Shown here: piece by piece, positions 10,360 to 20,600 of the stretch
Position numbering within the stretch: position 1 is the first letter of the stretch
How the letters are laid out: the number at the start of each line of letters is the position of its first letter
Source: Apolygus lucorum
Lineage: Eukaryota > Arthropoda > Insecta > Hemiptera > Miridae
Direction of reading: 5' to 3'
NCBI GenBank assembly: GCA_009739505.2
Contig: CM019170.2
Coordinates: forward strand, 31,898,881-31,962,880
DNA: 64,000 nt
Program-made: the position numbers and the translations under genes
The notes under the pieces: generated by a model
What the model saw: only the letters and a program-made list of their open reading frames with translations
What the model was told of the DNA's origin: nothing
Database searches by the model: none

Positions 10360-11349
10360 GTATGTAAAGCTTTTATTTGAAAAGGACTGTGTGCCTAGTT
10401 TTCCTTCTTCACTAAACTCTGTTCTTAGTTCGAACAACTTGCGTTTCAAGTTTTATTCAGGTCTCCTTGAAACATTTTGGTTTCTTGTCGGTCGCTTTTG
10501 TGTATCAGCGGAATTTTTTGTGTTTCAATGGAATTTCCAGGATTAGAGCGGATTTGTCCCTTCTCTACTTCTTCCTGTGTGAAATCCCTGTAACAAGCAT
10601 GATTACGATGCAATGATATTTTTAAGGAAATTTCAACATGTTTTCCATAATGGTACCCTCGGAATTTCATGGCTCGCAGATCGATGTTTCCTTCGCTTGC
10701 TACGTGCCACACCAGGCTGGCGTTTTTATTCATACGAGTCTACGACAATATTTGTGAAAGATGCGGAAAGTAAGGAAGCTCTACTGTTTACACCTGGTTT
10801 GGAACTTGGTGAATTCGCTTCTCAGCCGGAGCGCCTGAAAAAACACCTTTGGTCACCCCATGGGCCATCCAGGGCTCATGAACCTCCTGTAAATGACAAT
10901 TATTTCGGGTTATTCATACAGTAGTTTTCTTTTCAGTTTGAGGACTCAATACGTTGACCTGCGTGGCACACGAACAAAGTGGGGCCACGTCAAACTCTCA
11001 AAGACCACCCGAGGAGTGAAGTGCTCTACTGAATGTCAAAGCGTTCTTTGACACGTTCTGAAGTAGTGACAAAAGACTCGAACTGAAGGTCCAATATGGC
11101 CTGTCGCGTCCGACCGCCTGTAATAACATGTCATAAAACTGGAGCAGAAGCAGGTATCATTTAAGACCCTCTGCCACATAAGTGTTTGCCGTCTTAAAAT
11201 GAAAAGTTGGGACCGTATGAGATTTTAAAGTCCTAGCGGGACTAAATTACTTTTCAAGAAAATTTTACCTAATTTGAATCTGAATAAATTATATATGTTT
11301 ATGTTCCTATACCTAGAGTGGCTCTTTTCTCTCTCTCTGTTTACCGTAT
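10360..11349. other. Unassigned stretch
   Basis: Short overlapping frames on both strands (10446-10924) show no recognisable domain and look like chance. No repeat partner noticed. Confidence 0.35.
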
Positions 11350-11452
11350 AGAAGGAAAGGGGAGATTAATGCTTAAAATTCCTGCTTTTTCGGGCATAAT
11401 CTTGTAAACTCTGCCCAGGCCTCAATTTCCAACCGATTTGCGTGTTTCTTTT
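11350..11452 (-). repeat. Family D fragment
   Basis: This matches the D internal block at about 52050-52125 (AATCTTGTAAACTCTGCCCA, then GATTTGCGTGTTTCTTTT). It is cut in its T run by B1 and does not resume on the other side. Confidence 0.75.
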
Positions 11453-12049
11453 GGTTTATTATTTTCAATAATGAACCTTTGGAATCGACCAAGAAAAAAT
11501 TTTTTTAACACCCCCTCAAAATTTGATGGTTTACGTTTCAAGGTACGTAGAATCCAAAAATCGAATAAAATTTGGCTGTCCGTCCGCCGTACGCGGCACT
11601 TTCCCCACTTATCTTTGACCGATTTTGATGAAATTTGGTACGTAGGCTTCATTTGGGGTCTAGTTGTGCCCCGAAGATTTTGGTTGATATAGATCACTTC
11701 TAAGGGTTCAAAAATGAATTTTGAAATTTTGAAAACGCCCCAACTCAAAAATTTTGATATAAAGGTATTGCTTTTTCCTTCAATTTAAGATTCTATAGAA
11801 TTTTTAGAATTTTTTGAGACCACGCGGAGCCCTGTAGGACAAACCGTTCGCTCCCTACGAGAATTTAAGGGTTTTACGTACGATAAATCAGAAACACGAG
11901 TGTGAATGGCAAAATAGGCCTAATTTCCGTTCAAATTAAAGCTGACCGAAATGCGATCGATGTTTTTCTTCATGTTGGATGGTTGGTGGCTTTGTAGACG
12001 AGTGATCAATACAGAAAAATAATAAACCATTGTGTAATAATTTGCAGCG
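11453..12049 (-). mobile_element. Family B copy B1
   Basis: B elements share the A-family hairpin end (GGTTTATTATT / AATAATGAACC), then ACGTTTCAAGGTACGTAGAA, a CCGTACG tract, a TAGTTGTGCCCCGAAG block and CCTACGAGAATTTAAGG. They end AATAATTTGCAGCG but lack the 35-residue repeat unit. The hairpin end abuts TTTT. No TE protein is encoded, so transposition would need proteins from elsewhere. Confidence 0.85.
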
Positions 12050-12885
12050 ATTTTAATTTGAATTTAAAACTATACTGTCCGTACTTTCATAATATTAACT
12101 GAATATAGGGGAAAACCCCCAGTCGTTGAACACCCCCCCAGTCGTTGGACAGTGAACGGTTTCCAGGTTTTACTAAGGTTGTGATGAATATTTCTTTGTG
12201 TTGTGACATACCAATGAAAACTGTGAAGCGAGAAGAAGAAGAAGGAAAGAAGGTTAAAACCATGCAATATAATGACTAGGTTTAGGAGTTGAAACAAAGT
12301 GGAGGCTCCGCAAAAGTGTGGATTCCTTACGAAAATGGTTAGCTGACTGACCCCTTTTCGTAAGAGTTTTCAGTTTTTCATTTGATGATAACTTACTCCA
12401 TACAATATTTAATCCATAGTTCGATTGTTACTGATCATTTTCGAGTAAAAAGTTCCTCACCTGACGCATAAATTAAAATTATTTCCTCGTGTCCAATGAC
12501 TGGATACTGTCGAGATGGTTATTCCCAGTGGTTGGACACCTGTCCAACAACTGGGTTCTACCTTGTTTCGCCATTTGCCTAGTGCTTGGACACGTCCCAA
12601 TCAGCTCTTTAATTATTAAAAAAAAAGAAAAAATTCATTACTATTAAAAAAACTTTTTTTTCTCAGCTCATATAAATTTTATTTACCTTCTGATTCTTAG
12701 GAAAATTTGGAGGAACCTTTAAATTCACTAATACATAACATTTTTACTATGGAGTTTGCTTGGTACCTACCTGTGTAATTTTCGCCCCTTAATTTTCATT
12801 TCAGCTCGAAAAGCCCTCAAGAAAAATTATGATCAGACTGGTGAAGCTACCTAATCATTATATGATACAATTTTTAACGAAAAAA
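12050..12885. repeat. Region with repeated GTCCAACGACTGGG words (family N, left end)
   Basis: TAGGGGAAAACCCCCAGTCG at about 12105, with further CCCAGTCGTTGGAC (about 12137), CCCAGTGGTTGGACAC (about 12526) and GTCCAACAACTGGG (about 12543) words. The same end sequence occurs inverted and duplicated at 18668-18835. The words resemble subterminal transposase sites. No protein is recognised here. Confidence 0.5.
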
Positions 12886-13557
12886 CATCCGCCAAGTGGG
12901 TGAGGCACATAACTTTCTCGTATCTATAATCCGATTGTATACATAACCAACCTCTGAATATTGTAGGAAACTATAGAAGTTATGGCAGTTACAAGGATTT
13001 TAAGTTTGCTCATGCGCACAAAATACAATTTGGAAGCCATGATTTTCATAGGGGACCGTGACCACCCCAACTCGCATAGTTCCTGAAAATTTCATCGATA
13101 TCACATGAGAAGTGTAGAAGATATGGCTGTAATTAGGAAATAAACGTTTGCGCATGAGTGGGGGAAATGATACTCATAGGGGACTGCATGATCAGTCTGG
13201 GGGAAATTATATTCATAGGGGACCATCTACACACCATCCCGCATAATCCCCGAAATGTCATAGAAATCTGGTAAGAAATGTAGAACAAATGTAGAAGAAT
13301 GGCTGTGGCAAGAATTTCACATTTGCGCAAGCGCAGCGGCTACTATCAGTCGGGGGGTGATGATTTTCATAGGGAACCATCTACACGCCAACCCTCACAA
13401 TCCCTGAAAATGTCATCGAAATCGAATGAGAATTGTAGAAGTTATGGCTGTGGCAAGGATTTCATGACTGACACAAAGACAAGGAACCAAAATTGTTCAG
13501 AAAGATCTGAAGCGTAAAACGCTAGTGGAAATTTTGATTTTGGAGAACATTTTTTTT

Positions 13558-14879
13558 GGTCTATTATTTTCAATAATAAGCCTTTGGAATCGAGCAAGAA
13601 AAAAAAATTTTTAACCCCTCCTCAAAATTTGATGTTTTACGTTTCAAGGTACGTAGAATACGAAAATCGAATAAAAAAATTTCCGTCCGTCCGCCGTACG
13701 CCGTACGCCGTACGCCGTCCGCCGTCCGCCGTACGCGGCACTTTTCTTAGCAACACTGGACCGATTTGGTTCAAATTTGGTATATGGGCTCCATTTGGGG
13801 TCTAGTTGTGCCGCGAAGCTTTTGGTTGATGTAGGTCACTTCTAAGGGGTGAAAATTAAGGGTTGAAATTTTCAAGAGTGCCCTAGCTCGAAAACTCTCG
13901 AAATAAAGGTATCGTTTTTTCACCAATTTTAAATAGTATTGAATTTTTAAAAATTTTTGAGACCACCCGGAGCTCTGTAGGACAAACCGTTCGGTCCCTA
14001 CGAGTACTTGAAGGTTTTCCTTCGATAAAACAGAATCATGAGTGTGAATCGCAAAAGAGGTCTAATCTCCATTCAAATTTTATCGGACTAAAATGCGATC
14101 GCTGTTCATTTCTTCGATTTGTATACAGTTTTGCCTTCTGCGTAACCAGTAATCAAATTTCCTTATGAAGCTTTCTATTTTTCCAATCGAGTGTGAAGCG
14201 TTTAGTTCTTTCTAATAAACTTGATTGTGAAGGTGTGAAGCCAGTATGGTGTGGTAGGTAGTTCCTAGCTGGTAGGTAAAAAAAAGTTGGTAGGTAAAAA
14301 AAATGTTGGTGGGTAAAAAACGCTGCAAATCATTGCTCAAAGGCTTCTTCACTCTTCAGATCACTGATCAGCTGAGTGAGCTCCGAAGCCATTTTCAATC
14401 CTATTGAATGGAAGTGCTCTTCCAGGCGTCTCCAGCATTCGAGGAGATCTTCTTCACTCTTCTGATCACTGATCAGCTGAGTGAGCTCCAAAGCCATTTT
14501 TACTCCTATTGAATGGAAGTGCTCTTCCAGGCGTCTCCAGCATTCGAGAAGATCTTCTTCACTCTTCAGATCAGTGATCAGCTGAGTGAGCTCCAAAACC
14601 ATTTTTACTCCAATTGAATGGAAGTGCTCTTCCAGGCGTCTCCAGCATTCGAGGAGATCTTCTTCACTCTTCAGATCACTGATCAGCTGAGTGAGCTCCG
14701 AAGCCATTTTCAATCCTATTGAACGCGGGAAGCTGAAATTTGAGAGGGAAGGTCAAGGGAGAATACAGATGGTGGTAGGTGCTATTGATGGAGAACCAGT
14801 GATCTATACAGAAGGGTGATCTATACAGAAGGGTGATCTATACAGAAAATAATAAACCTTTGAGCAATGATTTGCAGCG
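13558..14879 (-). mobile_element. Family A copy A2 (1,322 bp)
   Basis: A complete copy. The hairpin end GGTCTATTATTTTCAATAAT follows a T run; then come the CCGTACG tract (13688-13737), the TAGTTGTGCCGCGAAG block and (TAGGTAAAAAAAA)-like repeats. The internal inverted end (14318-14340) and the repeat frame follow, and it closes with CAATGATTTGCAGCG and another T run. A5 has the identical length. Confidence 0.9.
14330..14707 (-). CDS. Tandem 35-residue helical-repeat protein frame in A2
   Basis: From ATG at 14707 the frame gives 125 residues: three full 35-residue units and a 20-residue end. A unit reads M-[AV]-[SL]-ELTQLISDLKSEEDLLEC, then WRRLEEHFHSIG-[VL]K. It is charged and leucine-patterned, suggesting two amphipathic helices per unit. 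There is no signal peptide or membrane segment. The last residues (AFEQ, stop) are encoded by the internal inverted copy of the element end. Upstream in reading direction lies CTCTCAAATTTCAG, which resembles a 3' splice site. The length of 35 and the L-I-S-x-L...G-[VI]-K spacing loosely recall PPR repeats, but I would not assign that family. Function unknown. Confidence 0.5.
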   Translation of the reverse strand: MASELTQLISDLKSEEDLLECWRRLEEHFHSIGVKMVLELTQLITDLKSEEDLLECWRRLEEHFHSIGVKMALELTQLISDQKSEEDLLECWRRLEEHFHSIGLKMASELTQLISDLKSEEAFEQ

Positions 14880-14937
14880 TTTTTTCATCCTTGAAAATTG
14901 AATACAAAGCTACCGCTACCTTGGTAGGCTCAGAAGC

Positions 14938-15272
14938 AAAAGCAAAAGTTACCAGGCTACCATCATCATCCTAGTCGAATAGATTATTAAGTTTAGATAG
15001 GTACCTGATTTATCTGATGAGTTGCCTTGTATGATCCTTTTGATGTTGTTATTATTAAATTTATAAAGACTGTTTTTCAGAAAGACTTAATTTTCCATTA
15101 ACATATTTCTGAAATGCAAACATTCAAAATGTTCAAAAGCAATTTGATATTACCAACCTTTATTCACGTCCCGACCTTCAATGTTATTAATAATGAAATG
15201 TATGTCTTACATTTCCCAATAAATAGTCAGAATATGAACTTGGAAACATGAGAAAACTCGGTGCTTTGCGCC
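14938..15272. other. Unassigned stretch
   Basis: AT-rich. No supported feature. Confidence 0.3.
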
Positions 15273-15343
15273 TCGGCGGGGGGCTCCGCCCCCCTGCACC
15301 CCCCGGTTTATTTCTTTTTCCATACTCTGTATGAAATCATAGG
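15273..15343. repeat. GC hairpin block flanking G1
   Basis: GGCGGGGGGCTCCGCCCCCC forms a strong hairpin, followed by TGCACCCCCCGG and GTTTATTTC...ATGAAATCATAGG. The same block, inverted, follows G2 (55829-55900). It therefore travels with the G unit or marks a larger shared repeat. Confidence 0.7.
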
Positions 15344-16019
15344 AACACAGAATGTGTTTTTGCGATGCTAGTCATCCGTTAAATAAAAAACAACAATAAT
15401 AAATCTGGAGTCTTTGGCAATAATAAAATAAATAATTGTTAGACATTTAATTTGGTCTAAAACCCTATAAATGTTATATAAATAAATATGTAACTACAAG
15501 AAAAATACTATATAAATTGAGAGCTTTCCAACGGATGGTGAACAATTTCTGTGCAATGAACACTGCGGGAGTTCTATTTCCTTACCAACGGCTTGGTTGC
15601 ACGTGAAAATCATTGTAAAAGGCGCGTAACGGTTTTTGACATTTTCATGTCTTTCATATGGCACATAAAAAAAAAATCGTCACGAAATTTGATGCAACGA
15701 TATTTGTTGCAACGATATTTGTTGCAACGATATTTGTTGCAACGATATTTGTTGCAACGATATTTGTATTTTAAAAAAATCGTCACGAAATTTGATGCAA
15801 CGATATTTGTTGCAACGATATTTGTTGCAACGATATTTGTCCCAAGTCGCCACAATGATGATTATGACCATCAGAAGTGAAGTTGTTAGGTAGGTAGGTA
15901 CTTTACAGTTTGATATTACCAGGGGGGCATGAAAATGTTTCAATGTGTTGCAGACTTTTCTGTCGCTTTTTCGTGACGATTTTTTTTCGGTAGGTCATCG
16001 CAAAAACACATTCTGTGTT
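15344..16019. mobile_element. Family G terminal-inverted-repeat element, copy G1 (expanded)
   Basis: Both ends are AACACAGAATGTGTTTTTGC inverted (24-base arms with GATG). The interior matches G2 (GCGCGTAACGG, AACTCCCGCAG, GAGAGCTTTCCAACG) but is expanded by about 320 bases containing 15-base TTGCAACGATATTTG tandem units. No transposase frame. Confidence 0.85.
15692..15840. repeat. 15-bp minisatellite inside G1
   Basis: Two blocks of TTGCAACGATATTTG (about five units 15692-15766, then three 15794-15840). Each is preceded by the same AAAAAAATCGTCACGAAATT sequence, so there is also a higher-order duplication of about 104 bases. The array is absent from G2. Confidence 0.95.
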
Positions 16020-16067
16020 AAAATTGTATGACGAAAGTTTCCAGATGTCCAACGACTGGCAATTTGA

Positions 16068-17355
16068 AAAAAACATATTGTTTAGTAATGCATGCATTCC
16101 AGGGGACGTCCCATTGGATAAGCATTAGATCAGTTTAATCAGTTGTTAAGTGATAAAACTGTTTCACTCGATGTAATTTATTTATTACTTTAGGCAAGAA
16201 ATACTAACCCCCCCCCACCATTATCCACCATAACATTTCTAGCATCATGAGAGCCTCGAATCTGAAGAGCATTTTAAAATCCATGATCTACGATACCCAA
16301 CATGCGAATTCGAGTTCACCCCCCCCCCCCTCCATCAATGGTGCCAGTCTGGCACCAATTCGGAAATACGTCGTAACATTGAACTTTCATCTGTTAGTTT
16401 TGGTTGGCAGACCGTCGAAGTTCACATCCGTATTCAAGGTGAAACAAAAAAAAAAAAAAAAAAAAAACACGAAATAAGCGGTTTATGGCATCATGGCACC
16501 ATGTCCTGGCACCATGGTGGCACCACTATTAGTTCCATGGCGGTACAGAGAATAATTCATGAAAATCCGGAGGTATAATGAGAATTTTTCGTCAATTTCA
16601 AAGCTTGGGTACCATTAGTAAGTAGTAAAGGAACCGAAATATTGAAAAATCGGATATTTTGTGAATATTATCCCCCCATTCACCCCCTCCCCTTGCGAAT
16701 TTTGGTACTCTGGTAAAATCATGTACAACTCGAAAGTTATTTGAGTCAAACAAAAAAAGAAACACGCAAATCGGTTGGAAATTGAGGCCTGGGCAGAGTT
16801 TACAAGATTATGCACGCAAACGCACGTTTTTTAAGCATTAACCCCCCCTTTCCCCCTCTTAAAAAGCAAAATCCGAAATTCCGGCGCCGTAGTGCACAAC
16901 TAGATAGTATTCCGCGTCAAACGAAAAAAGAACCACGAAAATCGTTTGAGAACTAAGGCCTGGGCAGAGTACACAAGATTATGCCCAAAAACGCACGTTT
17001 TTCGAGCATTAACCCCCCCTTTCCTCCCCTTAAAAGGCAAAATTCGAAATTCCGGCGACGTAGTGCACAACTAGATAGTTTTCCGCGACGATCAAAAAAA
17101 GAACCAGGAAAATCGGTTGAGAACTAAGGCCTGTGCAGAGTACACAAGATTTTGTTACACACACACATACACACATACACACATACACACACACACACAG
17201 ACATACACCTTTGGTTTTTTTCGCGGATTTGGATTCAGAATGGTCTAAAACGGATTACTGTGTGGTTATTTTTTTTTTCTGTTGAGTGTTGTCCAACTTC
17301 ACCCCAGATCGATCGCATAAGGACGCCCAAGTCTTACTGTGGGACGTCCTAAAAA
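16068..17355 (+). mobile_element. Family D copy D1 (first of two in tandem)
   Basis: It starts AAAAACATATTGTTTAGTAA with the palindrome AATGCATGCATT and ends GTGGGACGTCCTAAAAA. It contains a C run (16318-16331), an A run (16446-16467), tandem blocks of about 170 bases (landmark CTGGGCAGAGT-ACAAGATT) and a CA/CATA microsatellite. Two inverted copies exist at 21091 and 51515. Confidence 0.85.
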
Positions 17356-17436
17356 GGATGGACGAACAAAAAAAGAACCAGGAAAATCGGTTGAGAACTA
17401 AGGCCTGGGCAGAGTACACAAGATTTTGTTACACAC

Positions 17437-17443
17437 AAACATA

Positions 17444-17533
<90 letters not shown>
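17437..17533. repeat. (CA)n microsatellite
   Basis: A nearly perfect CA dinucleotide array inside the second D unit. The inverted D copies carry shorter (TG)n arrays at the same place. Confidence 0.97.
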
Positions 17534-17537
<4 letters not shown>

Positions 17538-17603
17538 TACACCTATGGTTTTTTCGCGGATTTGGATTCAGAATGGTCTAAAACGGATTACTGTGTGGTT
17601 ATT

Positions 17604-18412
17604 GCTTCCGAGTCTACCAAGGTAGCGGTAGCTTTGTTTTCACTTTTCAAGGATGAAAAAAAAAAGTTCTCCAAAATCAAAATTTTCACTCGCGTTTTGT
17701 GTTTTAGACCTTTCTGAACAATTTTGGTTCCGTGTCTGTGTGTCTGTGTGTCCGTGTGTCTGTGTGTCTGTCATGAATTCCTTGTAACGCGCATAACTAT
17801 ACGAAGTTATTGTCCGATTTTTATGAAATTTTCAGGGATTGTGCGGGTTGGTGTGTAGACGGTCCTCTATGAAAATCATCATCCCCGGACTGATAGAAGC
17901 GACTGCGCATGCGCAAACGTGAATTCCTTGTAACGGCCATAACTTCTACATTTTCCATCCGATTTCAATGAATTTCTCAGGAATTATGCGGATTAGATTG
18001 TTTATGGTCCCCTATGAAAATCATCACCCCCGGACTGATAGTAGCCGATGCGCATGCACGAACGTAAAATCCGTGTAACAGCCGTGCGTAGTCAGAATCT
18101 CAAATTCTACACTGCCTACTGTCTGGCGCCTGTAGCGCATGTGCAGCTAGTCTAAATACCGACCAGGGGGTCCCGGGTACGACTCCCAGCCGTACCAAGA
18201 AACATTTTGATTTTTTGAGTAGTGACTCACTTACATTTTTCATCCGAATTTGATGAAATTTTCTAGGATTATCCAGAGTAGCGTGTAGATAATATCCTAT
18301 GAGGGTAGTGAAAGGTACTTAGAGATTGGTGTTTTGAGATTAACTACTATGCATCGGATCATCTATATAATCGGGTTATGGATACGAGGAAGCTATGTGC
18401 CACACCCACTTG
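17604..18412 (+). mobile_element. Family E copy E1, inserted in the T run of D
   Basis: It starts GCTTCCGAGTCTACCAAGG and ends GTGCCACACCCACTTG, whose last bases are truncated relative to E2 (GGCAGACG missing). It carries about three internal units of 145 bases. D reads GTGTGGTTATTTTTTTTTT uninterrupted at 17262-17280. Here E1 lies between GGTTATT and TTTTTTTTCTGTTGAG, so the insertion site is the homopolymer itself. Confidence 0.88.
18125..18197 (+). tRNA. tRNA-like remnant (pseudo-tRNA or SINE head) in E1
   Basis: GGCGCCTGTAGCGCATGTG resembles a tRNA acceptor and A-box region. GGTCCCGGGTACGACTCCCA resembles a T arm with a B box carrying a T-to-A change, and the end GTACCA mimics a discriminator with CCA. 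E2 keeps only a T-arm-like half (GGTTCGAATCC at 37088). The cloverleaf is not clean, so it is not a functional gene call. Confidence 0.4.
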
Positions 18413-18637
18413 TTTTTTTTTCTGTTGAGTGTTGTCCAACTTCACCCCAGATCGATCGCATAAGGACGCCCAAGTCTTACTGTGGGACGTCCTAAAAATT
18501 GATAGCTCAACTTTGGACAATGATTGCAAAATTATCATTGCACATAGGCCATTTTTGAAAAAAGCAGTGTTTTCGTAAACTCATACCAAACAAAACTAAA
18601 AAAAAAACTTTGAAATCCATCCAGATATTAAATGCGT

Positions 18638-18893
18638 GTAAGTAAAATCGTGAGAGAAGTGCTCTTAAGGTGTCCAACGACTGGGGGTTTTCCCCCTACA
18701 GAATTACGACTTTTCCGTCAAAAAACTCGGAAAAAGAATATAATTTTAATAATTTTTACGTAAGTAAGTAAAATTGTGAGAGAAGTGCTCTTAAGGTGTC
18801 CAACGACTGGGGGTTTCCCCCCTACAGAATTACGACTTTTCCGTCAAAAAACTCGGAAAAAGAATTTAATTTTAATAATTTTACACAGATGAT
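18638..18893. repeat. 126-bp tandem duplication carrying the family N end
   Basis: Two near-identical units (period 126). Each contains GAGAGAAGTGCTCTTAAGG, GTCCAACGACTGGGGGTTT, CCCCCTACAG and TCCGTCAAAAAACTCGG. The TACAG-GGGGGAAAACCCCCAGTCG end is inverted relative to the one at 12105. Confidence 0.9.
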
Positions 18894-20497
18894 GACATTT
18901 AAAATCTAACAAAAATGGCTTTAGAAATCATGAGACCGAGACATACATTTTGATTATAATAATTAGGTACCAACAAATGTTCGTGATGCGAACAAAAACT
19001 TCAATCTTTAATTTAGTGAATTTAAACCTTTGACCTTTAGTGAGTTTAAACCTTTTTTAAAGTGAAAAAAGGTTTCATTCAAAGAGGTTTAGTTAAAAGT
19101 AAAAATAGGTAACTATACTTCGGTCCTTACTGATTGGAAGTAATTGGGTAATAAAATTGGCTCTTAGGTTGACTTGAAAGTCTCATAGTTCATTGTAAAA
19201 GTACAATCTCATAAACTACCCATGATTAGAGTATAACCATCTTCGACCTGGACATCGTAGGTAAAAACCATGACCAGCAAACTATTGTTGATGAAGAGAT
19301 TAAATTTTTTTTTAATCCGAATCGTACTCAAGTAGGTAATAAATAAAATCAACCCGGAAAAATAGTTAGTGATATATGGCAATGCAACGCCCGGTGACTG
19401 CATATGATGACTCATTCGAGTGAAGAATGCTTCATAAGAAACACAATAGGCCATTACGTCTTTATCTAATTACCCATCTGCACATTGTCCAAGTCGCAAA
19501 GTTTAATAATTACAGTGTCTGTGAGCAGAGGTGGATGTTTACTCTGAACAAAAGAACTATCTACACTTTGAATCATTTCACGTGAGCATTAAGAGATCAT
19601 TTTCTTCCCCTCCCCTCGGTCATTAAAACGATAACGATTATTTTCGGGGAAACTCTTCCAATTTATGGGCTCCCGGGTGGGCAAAGTGTCCCGAAATGAC
19701 GGGTATTTCGGTTCTGAGGTAGACCGCCTTAAATTACCAGAATTTACTCCTTAGCCGTTTTTCGTGTGATTACCCCCAACGGCCGTCCGAAACGGAAATG
19801 AACGTGAGAAACTCCTTGTTTACATTTCCTCCTCGCATAACCATTTTTCAACGAATTCCTAGGCTCGACGGTGAATTTGACATTCTTAGTGAACTAATTA
19901 CTGCCGAATTATTGTACCGACAGTGTAGTTTCCTGCGTTACGGTATGAATTACAAAACGACGCAAAAGGTCCTCAATACGAGCTATTAGATCTTTATACG
20001 AATTCTTGCAATACGGTAGTTTTTTACGGGATATTGATGAGAGGAGAGGGATGAAACTTGTCGGGCTTCCTAAAACATACATTGATTCTCACTCCCAATC
20101 GTTAATTCCTTTAAATCTCAATTTTTTATAAATTTCTTCCATACTTGGGGAGTATATTGACAACAGAATAGACATATTTTGAACCTACTTAGGTTGATGA
20201 TTTCTCAAAACTTTCAACGCGGGCGTCTACCTGGGTAGACGGTAGCCCCTTTTCCCTTGCCGAGCGTCTACCCGAGTAAACGCTTCACGCGGGGAGCATC
20301 GCTTTCGTGAATGATGTATGCCGGTATCTCTACACTTCCACTTGTCCTAAAACTGCTTCATTACTTTCTAGAATTCTCATCAGAATACTCCAGAATCGGA
20401 TCGGATATTAGTTTTTCTCACAAGGTAGGTACGAATATAATATATTCTATAGCATATTATATAGCATTCTATATATATTATGTAGCATTTTACATTT
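18894..20497. other. Unassigned stretch
   Basis: No supported gene. A small perfect palindrome (CGTCTACC/GGGTAGACG) lies near 20225, with a weaker echo near 20268. TA-rich simple sequence fills 20430-20485. Confidence 0.4.
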
Positions 20498-20600
20498 GAA
20501 TTAAACCTTTTCCCAATTGAATCAATCCTTCTCCCATTACAATTGAACTTTTTTTCGAAATAATTAAACCTTTTTCCATAATAATTAAACCTCTCAAAAG
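20498..20600 (-). repeat. Degenerate array of ~20-bp AAAAAGGTTTAATTATT units (left)
   Basis: Successive words such as TTAAACCTTTTCCCAATTG, AATTAAACCTTTTTCC and AATTAAACCTC differ slightly but keep a period near 20-25. The same words occur inverted at 23205-23440 and again near 24525-24630. Confidence 0.7.

Larger units (their letters stand above)
12886..14937 (-). mobile_element. Family E copy E3, interrupted by A2
   Basis: Reading on the minus strand it starts near GCTTCTGAGCCTACCAAGG and ends CACCCACTTGGCGG then a T run. The inside has degenerate tandem units of about 146 bases, with landmarks CCTTGTAA-GGCCATAACTTC, TGAAATTTTCAGGGATT, GATTTTCATAGGGGACC (complement) and GCGCATGCGCAAA. A2 sits in the element's internal T run: GGAGAACATTTTTTTT lies on one side and TTTTTTCATCCTTGAAAA resumes on the other. 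Confidence 0.8.
17356..18498 (+). mobile_element. Second, partial D unit interrupted by E1
   Basis: Directly after the first D end, sequence restarts inside D (AAAAAAAGAACCAGGAAAATC near 17369). It runs through a long CA array to TGTGTGGTTATT at 17603, is interrupted by E1, and finishes at 18413-18498 with the D end GGACGTCCTAAAAA. This is a tandem duplication of the D tail. Confidence 0.8.

Noticed and set aside
14330..14707. Assigning the 35-residue repeat to PPR or TPR proteins
   Set aside because: Length and a few spacings fit, but key PPR positions do not align without gaps, so only resemblance is stated.
15692..15840. CRISPR-like regular repeats
   Set aside because: Units are contiguous without unique spacers and lie in a eukaryotic transposon.
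15593..15943. Overlapping frames encoding LLQRY or NKYRC repeats on both strands
   Set aside because: By-products of the 15-bp minisatellite (period divisible by three) in G1.
17286..17717. 143-codon open frame across the CA array
   Set aside because: It is a His-Thr repeat produced by the microsatellite within D and E sequence, not a gene.
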